Below are positions 51,160-59,309 of a DNA stretch of 64,000 nucleotides, in pieces. This DNA comes from Dethiobacter alkaliphilus AHT 1. Its GTDB lineage: Bacteria; Bacillota; Dethiobacteria; Dethiobacterales; Dethiobacteraceae. The notes beneath the pieces were generated by a model. It was not told where the DNA came from, ran no database searches, and saw nothing but the letters and a program-made list of their open reading frames with translations. Made by a program: the position numbers and the translations under genes. Each line of letters begins with the position of its first letter. Position 1 is the stretch's first letter. The stretch spans positions 162,832 through 226,831 of the forward strand of contig NZ_ACJM01000003.1 of NCBI RefSeq assembly GCF_000174415.1. Reading direction: 5' to 3'.

Positions 51160-52092
51160 GTGCAGGGTATTATTGAAGTAAAGAATCTGACCAAAAGATA
51201 TGGTGATCAGGCAGTGGTTGATGATATCAGCTTTACTGTTGAGTCACAGGAGATTTTTGGTTTTCTGGGTCCTAATGGTGCGGGGAAAACCACCTCCCTG
51301 GAGATGATTGAGGGATTGCGAAAACCCGATGGTGGAGAAATCTTTATAAAGGGACAGACGGTTTGGCCTAATCCCAATAAAGTAAAGAATCTTATTGGTG
51401 TGCAGCTGCAGTCAACTTCCTTTTACGAGGAATTAACTGTAAAAGAAACCCTGGCGCTATTTGCCTCCCTTTATGGCAAAAAGCTTTCTGCCGGGGAACT
51501 AGAAGACCTACTGGCCATCGTTGGCCTAACGGAAAAAGAAAACGCCCATACCCGCTCCCTCTCTGGTGGACAGCAACAGCGGTTAGCCATCGTCACCACA
51601 CTTGTAAATGAGCCGGATGTGATCTTTCTTGATGAACCCTCCACAGGACTGGATCCTCAATCAAGAAGGAATATCTGGGACGTGGTTAAAGAACTGCAAA
51701 GAAGAGGCAAAACCGTTATCTTAACCACTCATTACATGGAAGAAGCAGAGTACTTATGTGACCGCGTTGCTATCATCGATCAGGGGAAAATCATTGCTTT
51801 GGATACTCCCCAAAAATTAATTGACGGTTTAGGCTCGGAGGCTAAAGTATCATTTACCAGTGAAGCTCCAATTAAAAGGGAGCTCCTCTCCCAAGTGGAA
51901 GCAGCAACGGTTAAAGAGCTCTCCGGCAATAATGGCAAGCAGCTGATTTATAGCAGTGACCCAGCGCAAACAATTACCAGCTTACTGGCTTTAGCAAAAC
52001 AGGATAACGTGGAGATAAAAGGCTTACACGTTAGCAGTGCTACGCTGGAGGATGTCTTTTTAGAATTAACAGGAAAGGAGCTGCGGGACTAA
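51160..52092 (+). CDS. ABC transporter ATP-binding protein (exporter 2)
   Basis: 310 residues from GTG 51160 with AGGAGG seven bases upstream. Walker A GPNGAGKTT, signature SLSGGQQQRLAI, Walker B VIFLDEPSTGLDP, H-loop TTHYMEEAE, and a C-terminal DrrA-like extension (about 215-310) ending LEDVFLELTG. Drug- or lipid-exporter class. It is operonic with the ABC-2 permease (1-base overlap). Confidence 0.93.
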   Translation: MQGIIEVKNLTKRYGDQAVVDDISFTVESQEIFGFLGPNGAGKTTSLEMIEGLRKPDGGEIFIKGQTVWPNPNKVKNLIGVQLQSTSFYEELTVKETLALFASLYGKKLSAGELEDLLAIVGLTEKENAHTRSLSGGQQQRLAIVTTLVNEPDVIFLDEPSTGLDPQSRRNIWDVVKELQRRGKTVILTTHYMEEAEYLCDRVAIIDQGKIIALDTPQKLIDGLGSEAKVSFTSEAPIKRELLSQVEAATVKELSGNNGKQLIYSSDPAQTITSLLALAKQDNVEIKGLHVSSATLEDVFLELTGKELRD

Positions 52093-53174
52093 TGAGCTTT
52101 CGTATGCTAACTATAGCTAACTTAAAAATGCATTTACGGAACCGTTCATCCCTTTTCTGGCATTTTGCCTTTCCGTTAATCTTTATGGTTCTTTTTGGAC
52201 TTATTTTTAGTGGCGGGATGACATCTCAGATCAGAGTCGGTCTGGTAGATACCAGTTCAGATTTTGATGAAGTGTTCAATACTGCTTTTGCTGAAATAGA
52301 TAACGCAACATTGGTAGAAGGTGAGAAGGATGAGCTAATTGACGACCTTAAAAATGGCGGCTTAGATGCTGTTATCGTGCTTGATGAGAGTACTGCCGCA
52401 AATAGTTTAATAGATGTAGAAATATTTTACGACCAGACGCAAAGTTTAACCGGCAGCATGGCCCGGAGCTTCATTATTTCTCTCTTAGACCAGATTAGAA
52501 TGCAAGCTTTTGCTGTGCCGGAACTGTTTGACGTGACAGAAACAAGTGTGGCCCGTGAGACTTTAAGTTACATGAGCTTTTTGATGCCGGGAGTTATCGG
52601 CATGTCTATAATGTTTTCTGCCTTGTTTGGCACGTCTTATCCTCTGGTAATGGAACGGGAAAAAGGAATTTTGCGACGCTTGCGCTTGACACTTGTTACA
52701 CCGGTTTCTTTCATCGGCGCTAAAACTGTAGGCTTGCTGGCAATAGCTTTTATGCAGGCCGCCATTATTATTATTACCGGCATATTATTTTTTGACGTAC
52801 AGATTGTGGGTAGTCTTTGGGCAGCATCATTTGTTGTTTTAATTGGTTGTTTAATGATGGTGGCCTTGGGCCTCCTGGTGGCTGGTTTAGCCAACAGGCT
52901 GGAATCCGTTGACGCCATAGCTAACTCAATTGGTATGCCCATGATGTTCTTGGCAGGCACTTTTTTTCCCGTTGATGGAGCACCCAGGTGGTTGCAGACC
53001 ATTGCTACAGTACTTCCCTTAACATATTTAAACGATGCCCTGCGAGAAATTTTGGTAACAGGGAGTACTTTAATTGATGTTTCAAACACGCTACTGATTA
53101 TTGTAGCCTGGACCGTTGTTTTCTTTGCTTTCGCTATCTATCTATTTAAATGGGAAGTGAATTATCAAAAATAA
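52092..53174 (+). CDS. ABC-2 type permease (exporter 2)
   Basis: 360 residues. One N-terminal membrane helix (about 22-42), an extracytoplasmic domain (about 45-165), then five more helices (about 170-355), the classic ABC-2 layout. The NSIGMPMMFLAGTFFPVDGAPRWLQ segment matches the ABC-2 signature region. Substrate unknown. Confidence 0.9.
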   Translation: MSFRMLTIANLKMHLRNRSSLFWHFAFPLIFMVLFGLIFSGGMTSQIRVGLVDTSSDFDEVFNTAFAEIDNATLVEGEKDELIDDLKNGGLDAVIVLDESTAANSLIDVEIFYDQTQSLTGSMARSFIISLLDQIRMQAFAVPELFDVTETSVARETLSYMSFLMPGVIGMSIMFSALFGTSYPLVMEREKGILRRLRLTLVTPVSFIGAKTVGLLAIAFMQAAIIIITGILFFDVQIVGSLWAASFVVLIGCLMMVALGLLVAGLANRLESVDAIANSIGMPMMFLAGTFFPVDGAPRWLQTIATVLPLTYLNDALREILVTGSTLIDVSNTLLIIVAWTVVFFAFAIYLFKWEVNYQK

Positions 53175-53206
53175 TAGCAAGAGTTTATCAGATCCTGGTA
53201 ACAGTC

Positions 53207-53246
53207 AAAAAACGTTTCTGCAGCCAAACTGCAGAAACGTTTTTTA
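53207..53246. terminator. Terminator after exporter 2
   Basis: Stem AAACGTTTCTGCAG / CTGCAGAAACGTTT with a 5-base loop; A and T runs on both sides make it usable in both directions. Confidence 0.92.
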
Positions 53247-53331
53247 CTCTTTTGCATCTTAAACAAAATCCCGGCGTTTTAGCTAACTTACCTCATAAAA
53301 TAAGTATAACCTGTATTTTCAGCAATGTACC

Positions 53332-53721
53332 TTACTGGAAGAACAGACCGGATATCTCTTTCTCACTATTAAAAACAACAATTATATCTATTGTTGCGTC
53401 TTCAAATTCACTGTTTACAAAAACTCTGTCGTATCCGTCTACCTGGTCTGTGCGCTTACCCACTTCGCCCTTATAATCACCCACCTGTGTTATTACCTGC
53501 TCCCAGGCTGCCTGCAAATCGCTCTGGGGAAGTGCCGCCTTCATGTCGTCGTCAAATGATGCAAAGGCACTGCTGTAATCTCCATCCACCAACTGAGAGA
53601 CAAACTCGCTAGCCTTTTCATATAACTCTTCATTGACATCGGATTCCCCGGACTGCCCACAGGAGGCGAGAACAAAAACAAAGATAACCAGCAGGCAAAA
53701 GACAGCAAAGCGCTTTAACAT
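53332..53721 (-). CDS. DUF3887 lipoprotein
   Basis: 129 residues with lipobox FVLASCG (lipid Cys about 21). The mature part is one DUF3887 domain (ASEFVSQLVDGDYSSAFASFDDDMKAALPQSDLQAAWEQV, ending EISGLFFQ). It is closely similar to the N-terminal domain of the next gene upstream, as if duplicated. DUF3887 domains are nuclear-transport-factor-2-like; function unknown. Confidence 0.82.
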   Translation of the reverse strand: MLKRFAVFCLLVIFVFVLASCGQSGESDVNEELYEKASEFVSQLVDGDYSSAFASFDDDMKAALPQSDLQAAWEQVITQVGDYKGEVGKRTDQVDGYDRVFVNSEFEDATIDIIVVFNSEKEISGLFFQ

Positions 53722-53747
53722 TTGACCACCCCTTTTTCATGTTTATA

Positions 53748-55139
53748 TTAACGGACCTGTAGCCAACTTACAATGTCGTCCACTACCTCTTGAGCCACAT
53801 TGCCCGGTTGCATGTATTCATTAGGGTTACCCGGTCCTTCACCTTTCATAAACAGATGATTTAAACCGGGATAAGACTTAAAAGCTACATCTGTACGTGA
53901 ACTGAGTTCATCCTGCCAGATTGTAAAGTCTTCCATTGTAACCTGGTAGTCCCGCTCACCCTGCAGTATCAGCACAGGCACAGAAAGAGTTTTCGCTGTC
54001 TCGGCAGGGTTGTAATCCCTCAGGTACAACCAGTAGGATGCCGGCATGCCAAGTGGTAGTTTGTCTGCAGGCGTATCCAAAGAGAGATCGGGATCTTTCA
54101 CACGTTCAACCCTCAACTGCATGTCTTGCAATGCTGCTTCTGTTTCTTCAGTAACCTTCTCTTCCAAACCTGCCAGATAGTGATACTGCTCAAGGATAAT
54201 GTCTTCAAGAGGCCTTGCTGCCCCCGCCAGGATAATTAATCCGGCTATCTCCCTGTCTTCTGCGCCGATAAGCGGGGCCAGGGTACCTCCCAGGCTGTGC
54301 CCCAAGACATAAATGCTCTCAGGATCAATATCATCTCTACTTCTTAGCAAAGCCACTGCTGCCAGGGCATCATCTATAACTTCTTCCTTCGGTGTCAGAG
54401 TCTCCATCTGGGAAGCCATTGCCTGCCCGTGTTCTTTAGTTCTTTTTTCATATCGCAAGACTGCAATTCCTCTGGAAGAGAGCCCTGTTGCCAGGTCTTT
54501 AAAGGGCTTGTTGGGACCGATAGTTTCATCCCTGTCATTGGGGCCTGAACCGTGTACCAGGACAACTGCAGGGTGCGACCCGCTTTCCAATGGCACAGTC
54601 AAGGTGCCGGGCAGAGCCCACTCTCCGCTGCCGACAGTAACCTCATATTCAGTAAAGGCAGCAGTGTCGGTATAAGGCGGCAGGCGGTATTCACTCTCAT
54701 AATGCTCCTGGGCAGGCTGGAAGAAAAGCCCCGCCACACGCTTATCCCTATTAAACACGACTCTTATATCCAATACCAGGCTTTCAAACTCTGAGGTGAC
54801 CAAGACTGCATCATACTCATCATCGCTTTCTACTCTTGTATCCAAGATACCCACAAAAGGGCCTGCCTGCCCCAGCAGTTGTTCCCATACTTCCCGCAGA
54901 TTACTCTCAGGTAAGGCCTGCCTCATGTTTGCATCATAATATGCCACTGTTCCGGCAAAATCCTCTTCGGACAGCTTGGTAACAAAATCAACTGCCAGGT
55001 CGGTAACGTCACCTTCCAGAGGGGGATCTGCAGGTGCAGTTTGAGTACTGCAGGACGCTGTCACAACAGCTAAAAGAATTAATAGGATAAAAGTTAGTTT
55101 ATACAAACGCACACCAACCTTCCGCCCCAAATTAGTCAT
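53748..55139 (-). CDS. Alpha/beta-hydrolase lipoprotein with N-terminal DUF3887 domain
   Basis: 463 residues. Lipobox VVTASCS (lipid Cys about 29), DUF3887 domain (about 42-145), then a dienelactone-hydrolase/esterase fold (about 160-463): HGSGPNDRDE oxyanion region, nucleophile Ser in GHSLGGTLAP (about 283), acid in LQGERDYQV and His in GLNHLFMKGEG. The arrangement matches extracellular peptidase/esterase-like hydrolases of Firmicutes. Substrate unknown. GAAAGAG-like weak ribosome site. Confidence 0.88.
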   Translation of the reverse strand: MTNLGRKVGVRLYKLTFILLILLAVVTASCSTQTAPADPPLEGDVTDLAVDFVTKLSEEDFAGTVAYYDANMRQALPESNLREVWEQLLGQAGPFVGILDTRVESDDEYDAVLVTSEFESLVLDIRVVFNRDKRVAGLFFQPAQEHYESEYRLPPYTDTAAFTEYEVTVGSGEWALPGTLTVPLESGSHPAVVLVHGSGPNDRDETIGPNKPFKDLATGLSSRGIAVLRYEKRTKEHGQAMASQMETLTPKEEVIDDALAAVALLRSRDDIDPESIYVLGHSLGGTLAPLIGAEDREIAGLIILAGAARPLEDIILEQYHYLAGLEEKVTEETEAALQDMQLRVERVKDPDLSLDTPADKLPLGMPASYWLYLRDYNPAETAKTLSVPVLILQGERDYQVTMEDFTIWQDELSSRTDVAFKSYPGLNHLFMKGEGPGNPNEYMQPGNVAQEVVDDIVSWLQVR

Positions 55140-55169
55140 ATATTAACAAATGCCACATTAATTATATCA

Positions 55170-55367
55170 CTATTTTTCATCGTAAATGAACAATTCTTCC
55201 ACATTTACTGCAAAAAAACGGGCCATCTTAAAAGCCAGCTTAATGGATGGATCGTATCTGCCTTTCTCAATGGAATTCACAGTTGCCCGGGTAACGCCGA
55301 GCTTTTTTGCCAGTTCTTCCTGAGTAAGGTCATGCATAGCTCTATAAACTTTCAACTTATTTTCCAC
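55170..55367 (-). CDS. XRE-family transcriptional regulator (small)
   Basis: 65 residues from GTG 55367, single HTH: LTQEELAKKLGVTRATVNSIEKGRYDPSIKLAFKMARFF. Its start overlaps the stop of the upstream membrane-protein gene by one base (TAGTG), so translation is coupled. This pair (membrane protein plus small XRE regulator) is common in Firmicutes; the regulator usually controls its own operon. Confidence 0.93.
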   Translation of the reverse strand: MENKLKVYRAMHDLTQEELAKKLGVTRATVNSIEKGRYDPSIKLAFKMARFFAVNVEELFIYDEK

Positions 55368-55930
55368 TACTTTCTCAACCCCAAAACAGTAATATTAATT
55401 ACCCAGAACAGATAAGTGACGCCAAGGACACCAATCCATAAACCAAGGTTGTCAAGACCTACCCAGGGCTGCGCCAAGGCACCAATTACCAGAAAAAACA
55501 GTAAAAGAAAAGACCAGGCACTGCTCCAGGCAAAATGATGCAGTTGCCTTTCATCATATTCGGGAACATCACGCAAAAAATCTTTATCGTCAATACGGAT
55601 AGCAATAAAAATTATGAACAGCAGTCCCAGTATATAAACAGTGAAAATGCTTTGCAGCGAAGTATCAAACCCCAGCAGGGAAAGTATATAAGTGACTATC
55701 CCTGTTATGACAACCGGAATAAAAAGTGCTGATAAAATTGCTATTACCCAACGGCGAAAGGGCCCTTTGGCAAAATGGATAACAAAGATTCCCAGAGATA
55801 CTCCGGCTAGTATTCCTAATAACATAAACGGATTAATAGCACCTCCGAAATACTGTGCCAAAACAGTACCAAACGCACTTCCAGTCAGCAGTAATAGCCA
55901 AAAAATCAACTTCCTTGCTTTTCCGTCCAT
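55367..55930 (-). CDS. Integral membrane protein paired with XRE regulator (DUF2178-like)
   Basis: 187 residues with five or six membrane helices (about 8-28, 30-50, 58-80, 88-108, 130-150, 155-178) and the cytoplasmic loop RDVPEYDERQLHHFAWSSAWSFLL that resembles DUF2178-type proteins. Function unknown. GGGAGGAAT precedes ATG 55930. Confidence 0.75.
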   Translation of the reverse strand: MDGKARKLIFWLLLLTGSAFGTVLAQYFGGAINPFMLLGILAGVSLGIFVIHFAKGPFRRWVIAILSALFIPVVITGIVTYILSLLGFDTSLQSIFTVYILGLLFIIFIAIRIDDKDFLRDVPEYDERQLHHFAWSSAWSFLLLFFLVIGALAQPWVGLDNLGLWIGVLGVTYLFWVINITVLGLRK

Positions 55931-56246
55931 TATTATTCCCTCCTAAACCTCTCACTTAAAATATATAACATACTTATCTATATGTCAAAACTTAATAACT
56001 TTATGTATAGCATGCTTTACATCGTAAACATAAAAATAAACACTGAAGATAAAAGCTTATTCCGCCAGTTTATCGTTATACTCTCAAATTGACGATAATT
56101 AATGAGGGCAAAATAGTTTTGTCCCGCAGTAGTCAACGAATTGATATCCAATCAGAACAGGGGTGTGAAATCGCAACTGTCTTGATTTTCACACCCCTGT
56201 ATAAAGGCAAAAAATCCATTGTTGATTTGCTCCAAAGTGCAGGCTG
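55931..56246. other. Intergenic region with repeat copy 2
   Basis: 316 AT-rich bases. It contains the hairpin repeat at 56157-56200 and the probable promoter of the 55930 gene, but no coding frame with a ribosome site. Confidence 0.5.
56157..56200. repeat. Dispersed hairpin repeat, copy 2
   Basis: ACAGGGGTGTGAAATC (56157-56172) pairs with GATTTTCACACCCCTGT (56184-56200; one extra T). It is placed after the stop of the 56247 gene, where it could terminate minus-strand transcription. Same core as copy 1 at 50996. Confidence 0.65.
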
Positions 56247-56924
56247 TTACTTTGTCGTCGTCTGTAACAGTTTTTTCTCTTTGTTACCGGCGATTATATA
56301 TGTTCCCCATGAAAAGGCTATGGCAAGGATAATATTGATTCTGAAAAGTACGGTACTCATGTCAATCGTCAGTAAGTGGAGTAAACCAATTAGCAGCAGT
56401 GGTAAAAGGAGCGCTAAAGGAGTTAACAGCATCTTAAATGCCGAGTATCCGGATTTGCCAATAATTAAACTTATTAAAATGGCACCCAGTAAAGTTCCTA
56501 CAACGATAATTGCTGATATTAAGGTAACGTCAAAAACCGGTGTTGGTCTCTCCCCTACATAATAACGGTAAAGTTCAAGGATACCTAGCCCGGTAACAAA
56601 AAAAGACAGGATTAACATATATTGACCAAGACTGAAATACACAAGAAAGTTTGGCTTCATTTTTAGTGCACTTTCACTGATAATTTCATCGCAAAACTTC
56701 TTATAATCCCCGCCAATGACTGATTGAACTTTTTCACCTCTACTCTGGCTTTCCAAAAACAGATCCAATATGTCCTGTGCAATTTCTTCTAAGAGCCAAT
56801 GATTCAGTGTGCGAAATACCAGGTATTTAAACACGGCACGATATGTTTTTAGATATTCACCCTGCAGCTTTTTCTCCAGTTCTTTCCGCTTGTTAACTCT
56901 ATCGACATAACTATAAACATTCAT
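56247..56924 (-). CDS. Membrane protein following PadR regulator
   Basis: 225 residues from ATG 56924, eight bases after GGGGAGG. A charged helical N-terminal third (about 1-95; YVDRVNKRKELEKKLQGEYLKTYRAVFKYLVFRTLNHWLLEEIAQDI-type helices) is followed by four membrane segments (about 98-118, 130-152, 163-183, 190-212). It overlaps the padR end by 14 bases. PadR-linked membrane proteins of this layout have no established function. Confidence 0.75.
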   Translation of the reverse strand: MNVYSYVDRVNKRKELEKKLQGEYLKTYRAVFKYLVFRTLNHWLLEEIAQDILDLFLESQSRGEKVQSVIGGDYKKFCDEIISESALKMKPNFLVYFSLGQYMLILSFFVTGLGILELYRYYVGERPTPVFDVTLISAIIVVGTLLGAILISLIIGKSGYSAFKMLLTPLALLLPLLLIGLLHLLTIDMSTVLFRINIILAIAFSWGTYIIAGNKEKKLLQTTTK

Positions 56925-57255
56925 CGTCAATGCCTCCCCACAACGCATCCATACTACTCACCAGGTTTTGCCACGAACCTGTAAAGCTTTCCAACTGCTC
57001 CTCGCCAAAGCTTGTTAAGTAATAATATTTTCTGTCCGGCCCCAGAGGGGATTCTTTTTTCTCAGACCTAATATATTGCTTTGTTTCAAGACGAACCAAC
57101 AACGGATACAGGGAGCCCTCGGAAAAGTCCTTAAACCCGTACTGCATTAAGATTTGATAAATCTCATAACCATAGGTACTTTTTTGCGAAATAATCTTTA
57201 ATATTGCTCCTTCAATAACACCCTTCAAAAGCTGGGGGGATTTCATCATACCCAC
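56911..57255 (-). CDS. PadR family regulator
   Basis: 114 residues: LKGVIEGAILKIISQKSTYGYEIYQIL and EGSLYPLLVRLETKQYI are the PadR winged helix, followed by DRKYYYLTSFGEEQL and the dimer helix. It precedes the membrane-protein gene and probably controls both through the direct repeats just upstream. Confidence 0.93.
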   Translation of the reverse strand: MGMMKSPQLLKGVIEGAILKIISQKSTYGYEIYQILMQYGFKDFSEGSLYPLLVRLETKQYIRSEKKESPLGPDRKYYYLTSFGEEQLESFTGSWQNLVSSMDALWGGIDDECL

Positions 57256-57264
57256 CTACCCTGC

Positions 57265-57300
57265 AATACATGCTAGCAACTACATTGTAATACATGCTAG
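57265..57300. promoter_or_regulatory. Direct repeats before padR (operator/promoter)
   Basis: AATACATGCTAG occurs at 57265-57276 and 57289-57300, exactly 24 bases apart. On the minus strand TTACAAT between them looks like a -10 box, so a bound PadR could block transcription. The ATAC/CATG content agrees with PadR-type sites. Confidence 0.55.
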
Positions 57301-57324
57301 GGCTGCAGTCAATAAACCCTGAGT

Positions 57325-57366
57325 CAAATAAAACACGCTTACCTGTTCTTATCAACAGTAAGCGTG
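57325..57366 (-). terminator. Terminator-like hairpin upstream of padR
   Basis: CACGCTTAC / GTAAGCGTG, followed on the minus strand by TTTTATTTG; it ends transcription from the DUF2812 gene. Confidence 0.65.
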
Positions 57367-57392
57367 GTATATAGCGTGTCGTTCATTTAGGC

Positions 57393-57500
57393 CTAAAATT
57401 TGTGGTCTTTAGAGTACAACCTGTAACCGGCATATACGCTCAAAGGGACTATAAGCAATGCAGCAATACCAAGGCCTGTTAGAATCTGAGCTGTTTTCAA
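57393..57500 (-). CDS. Possible 35-residue membrane peptide
   Basis: After the DUF2812 stop, a frame from TTG 57500 encodes a single hydrophobic helix with the pattern LTGLGIAALLIVPLSVYAGY and a charged end (SKDHKF). There is no ribosome site and only a TTG start, so it may be a remnant or the tail of a lost gene. A 15-base palindrome CTGTTTT-C-AAAACAG overlaps its start. Confidence 0.22.
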   Translation of the reverse strand: MKTAQILTGLGIAALLIVPLSVYAGYRLYSKDHKF

Positions 57501-57523
57501 AACAGTGAGAAGGTGGTTTTAAG

Positions 57524-58678
57524 TCAGGCATTGTTGTGGGTGCAGATCCTGTTTTTCAGCCGTCTGTAAAATAACCAGGAGCGGACGGTAAAAGAGCCGA
57601 AGATAATGATGCTCATGCCAAAGAGAAATATTGTATCTGTTCTATATGCCTGATCAAGCCTGATGGCATTTATCTGCTGCAGAATAAAACCCCCATAAAT
57701 AATGACGAGCGGCATAGAAAAGGCGGAATACGTAACAGCAACCTTTTTTGCACGTTGCAGGGAATCGGAGGCATCGCTGTAGATTTGCGGTTTCTCTTCC
57801 CCCTCCCGGTACTCACGGGACAATATAGTCCAACTCTCCATGAAGGAAGTGCGGGAGTAGCGAATTTTCCAGCCGGCGTCCTGGTGGATCTGAAAGTACC
57901 CTGATTCTGGTTTATTGTTAAAATCCGCATGATAGGCGACCCGGCGCGGTTTGCCTTTCATAAAATAGAACATGCTGCCCATGGGATCGATCCGGCAGAG
58001 ATTGTAGCCCTGGGCTTCCATTGTTTCCAGCCAGTGTTCCAGTTTATCCGGAGCATACATCCATCCCGGTTTAAACCTGCGAATCAAACGGTCAGGGCTT
58101 AGTGCGGCACATTCAGGATCAGAGTACGGCTCAGGAGTGAACGTTACTCCCTCCCCGCTTTCCTGCTCAAGAGATTTATTGGTTATAAAGAGTTTGATGA
58201 AGCTGTAATAGACCCAGCTATAAAACAAAATATGGACTGACCAGAAAGGACTGGGAACAAATGTGGTGGGAATTTGTGTAAGGATCCTCGATATCAGGCC
58301 AGTCAAGAAAAACAGAATGAAATGGGTGACGGCAAAGAAGCCGGTAACATACATAATGATTTGATTGCGGGAAAGCAGCGCGTTACTTCGGATTGGAAAC
58401 GTATGGACTTCTGCGGCAGGGTTTGCATTGCCCAGCACCGTCCAATTGCCGCTCTTTAGAACCTGGAACCAGCCGGCCTCCTTCAGTGACTCCGACAGCG
58501 GGTTGGATTTATAATCAATAAAGTAGGTTATGCTTTGCGGTTCATTAACCGCAAAAACAAACATACCGCCCCATTCCAGTGCCTGAAGATGATACCCTTT
58601 GGCCGCCATTTCGGACAACCATTTTTGTGTTGATTCCACATCATAGCTCCAGAACGGCCGGAACACTTTCTTAGTCAT
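57524..58678 (-). CDS. DUF2812 protein, two domains and membrane segments
   Basis: 384 residues from ATG 58678, six bases after GAGGAGG. Two DUF2812-type units: FRPFWSYDVESTQKWLSEMAAKGYHLQAL (about 5-33) and YAPDKLEHWLETMEAQGYNLCRIDPMGSMFYF (about 205-240), each followed by an A/T-rich Trp strand (AGWFQVLKSGNWTVL and AGWKIRYSRTSFMESWTIL). Membrane segments lie at about 108-128, 150-170, 315-340 and 350-370. The family is found after padR genes; role unknown. It overlaps the padR end by 8 bases. Confidence 0.85.
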   Translation of the reverse strand: MTKKVFRPFWSYDVESTQKWLSEMAAKGYHLQALEWGGMFVFAVNEPQSITYFIDYKSNPLSESLKEAGWFQVLKSGNWTVLGNANPAAEVHTFPIRSNALLSRNQIIMYVTGFFAVTHFILFFLTGLISRILTQIPTTFVPSPFWSVHILFYSWVYYSFIKLFITNKSLEQESGEGVTFTPEPYSDPECAALSPDRLIRRFKPGWMYAPDKLEHWLETMEAQGYNLCRIDPMGSMFYFMKGKPRRVAYHADFNNKPESGYFQIHQDAGWKIRYSRTSFMESWTILSREYREGEEKPQIYSDASDSLQRAKKVAVTYSAFSMPLVIIYGGFILQQINAIRLDQAYRTDTIFLFGMSIIIFGSFTVRSWLFYRRLKNRICTHNNA

Positions 58679-59003
58679 AAAATGCCTCCTCATAGCGCGC
58701 GGCATTCTCATGCAGCTCTTTTAGCCGGGTTATTTCCGCTAACATAAGTTGCTTTCCGGCTCCGGTGATTTCATAGACTGTTTTGCGCCGCTGATCGGAA
58801 TGGACGGTTATGATACCGTCTTTTTGCATTTTCGTCAGCGTACCGTATACAGTGCCCGAGCCTAACTTAATACGATTGTTTGTAATTTCTTCCACATGCT
58901 TAATAATCCCGTACCCGTGACGTGGCTGTGTAAGCGAAAGAAGTATATAAAAAGCTGTCTCAGTCATGGGTAGATAATTTTTAAGTATCTTTTGCAGGCT
59001 CAA
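58671..59003 (-). CDS. PadR family regulator
   Basis: 110 residues, PadR winged helix (MTETAFYILLSLTQPRHGYGIIKHVEE and GSGTVYGTLTKMQKDGII) with TVYEITGAGKQLMLAEI. It is the second PadR in the window with a downstream membrane protein (DUF2812). Confidence 0.93.
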   Translation of the reverse strand: MSLQKILKNYLPMTETAFYILLSLTQPRHGYGIIKHVEEITNNRIKLGSGTVYGTLTKMQKDGIITVHSDQRRKTVYEITGAGKQLMLAEITRLKELHENAARYEEAFYD

Positions 59004-59036
59004 GCAATCACCTCAATTCAACTATGTCGCACCCTG

Positions 59037-59066
59037 ACTATATCACGCTGCTACATATCATGTCAA
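59037..59066 (-). promoter_or_regulatory. Sigma-A promoter of the padR-DUF2812 operon
   Basis: Minus strand TTGACA (59066-59061), 18-base spacer, TATAGT (59042-59037). TGATAT occurs twice within the spacer/-10 area and may be part of an operator. Confidence 0.7.
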
Positions 59067-59190
59067 TACATAATCACACGTCCACTTACTTTTGCAATGA
59101 CTTTCATACCCAGTGTTTACACCTCTACTTCTATTTGCGTTTATAGCCTCGAACATACCTACCCAGTTGCGCCCCCCTTGTCCGCCGGGT

Positions 59191-59234
59191 AATAAAAAAA
59201 GCCAATCCCAACCTCAAAGGTCAGGAGCGGCTTT
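59191..59234 (-). terminator. Terminator after the Gate protein/sigma fragment
   Basis: Minus-strand stem AAAGCC / GGCTTT with an inner AGGT / ACCT pairing, followed by seven T. Confidence 0.75.
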
Positions 59235-59307
59235 CCAGCATCTTGCGGTCTACTTCGTTTAGGATCAGTTCTTCGTCGGAGCCCAGGACATCTAAGAGCG
59301 TTGGGTT
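59221..59307 (-). pseudogene. Fragment of a SigK/SigE-like sigma factor (middle part)
   Basis: A frame of 28 residues, LLDVLGSDEELILNEVDRK plus flanks, ends at TGA 59221. It resembles the segment of sporulation sigma factors just before region 4 (SigK of Bacillus: ISLIDVLKSENEDVIDTIQ). It has no start codon, begins at the 3' end of the Gate-protein gene, and stops where the region-4 fragment at 62280-62485 would continue. Both are on the minus strand but in swapped order. Confidence 0.5.
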
Positions 59308-59309
59308 CG

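Noticed and set aside
56089..56562. Plus-strand 157-residue frame
   Set aside because: It is antisense to the membrane-protein gene at 56247-56924, starts in the intergenic hairpin, and has no ribosome site.
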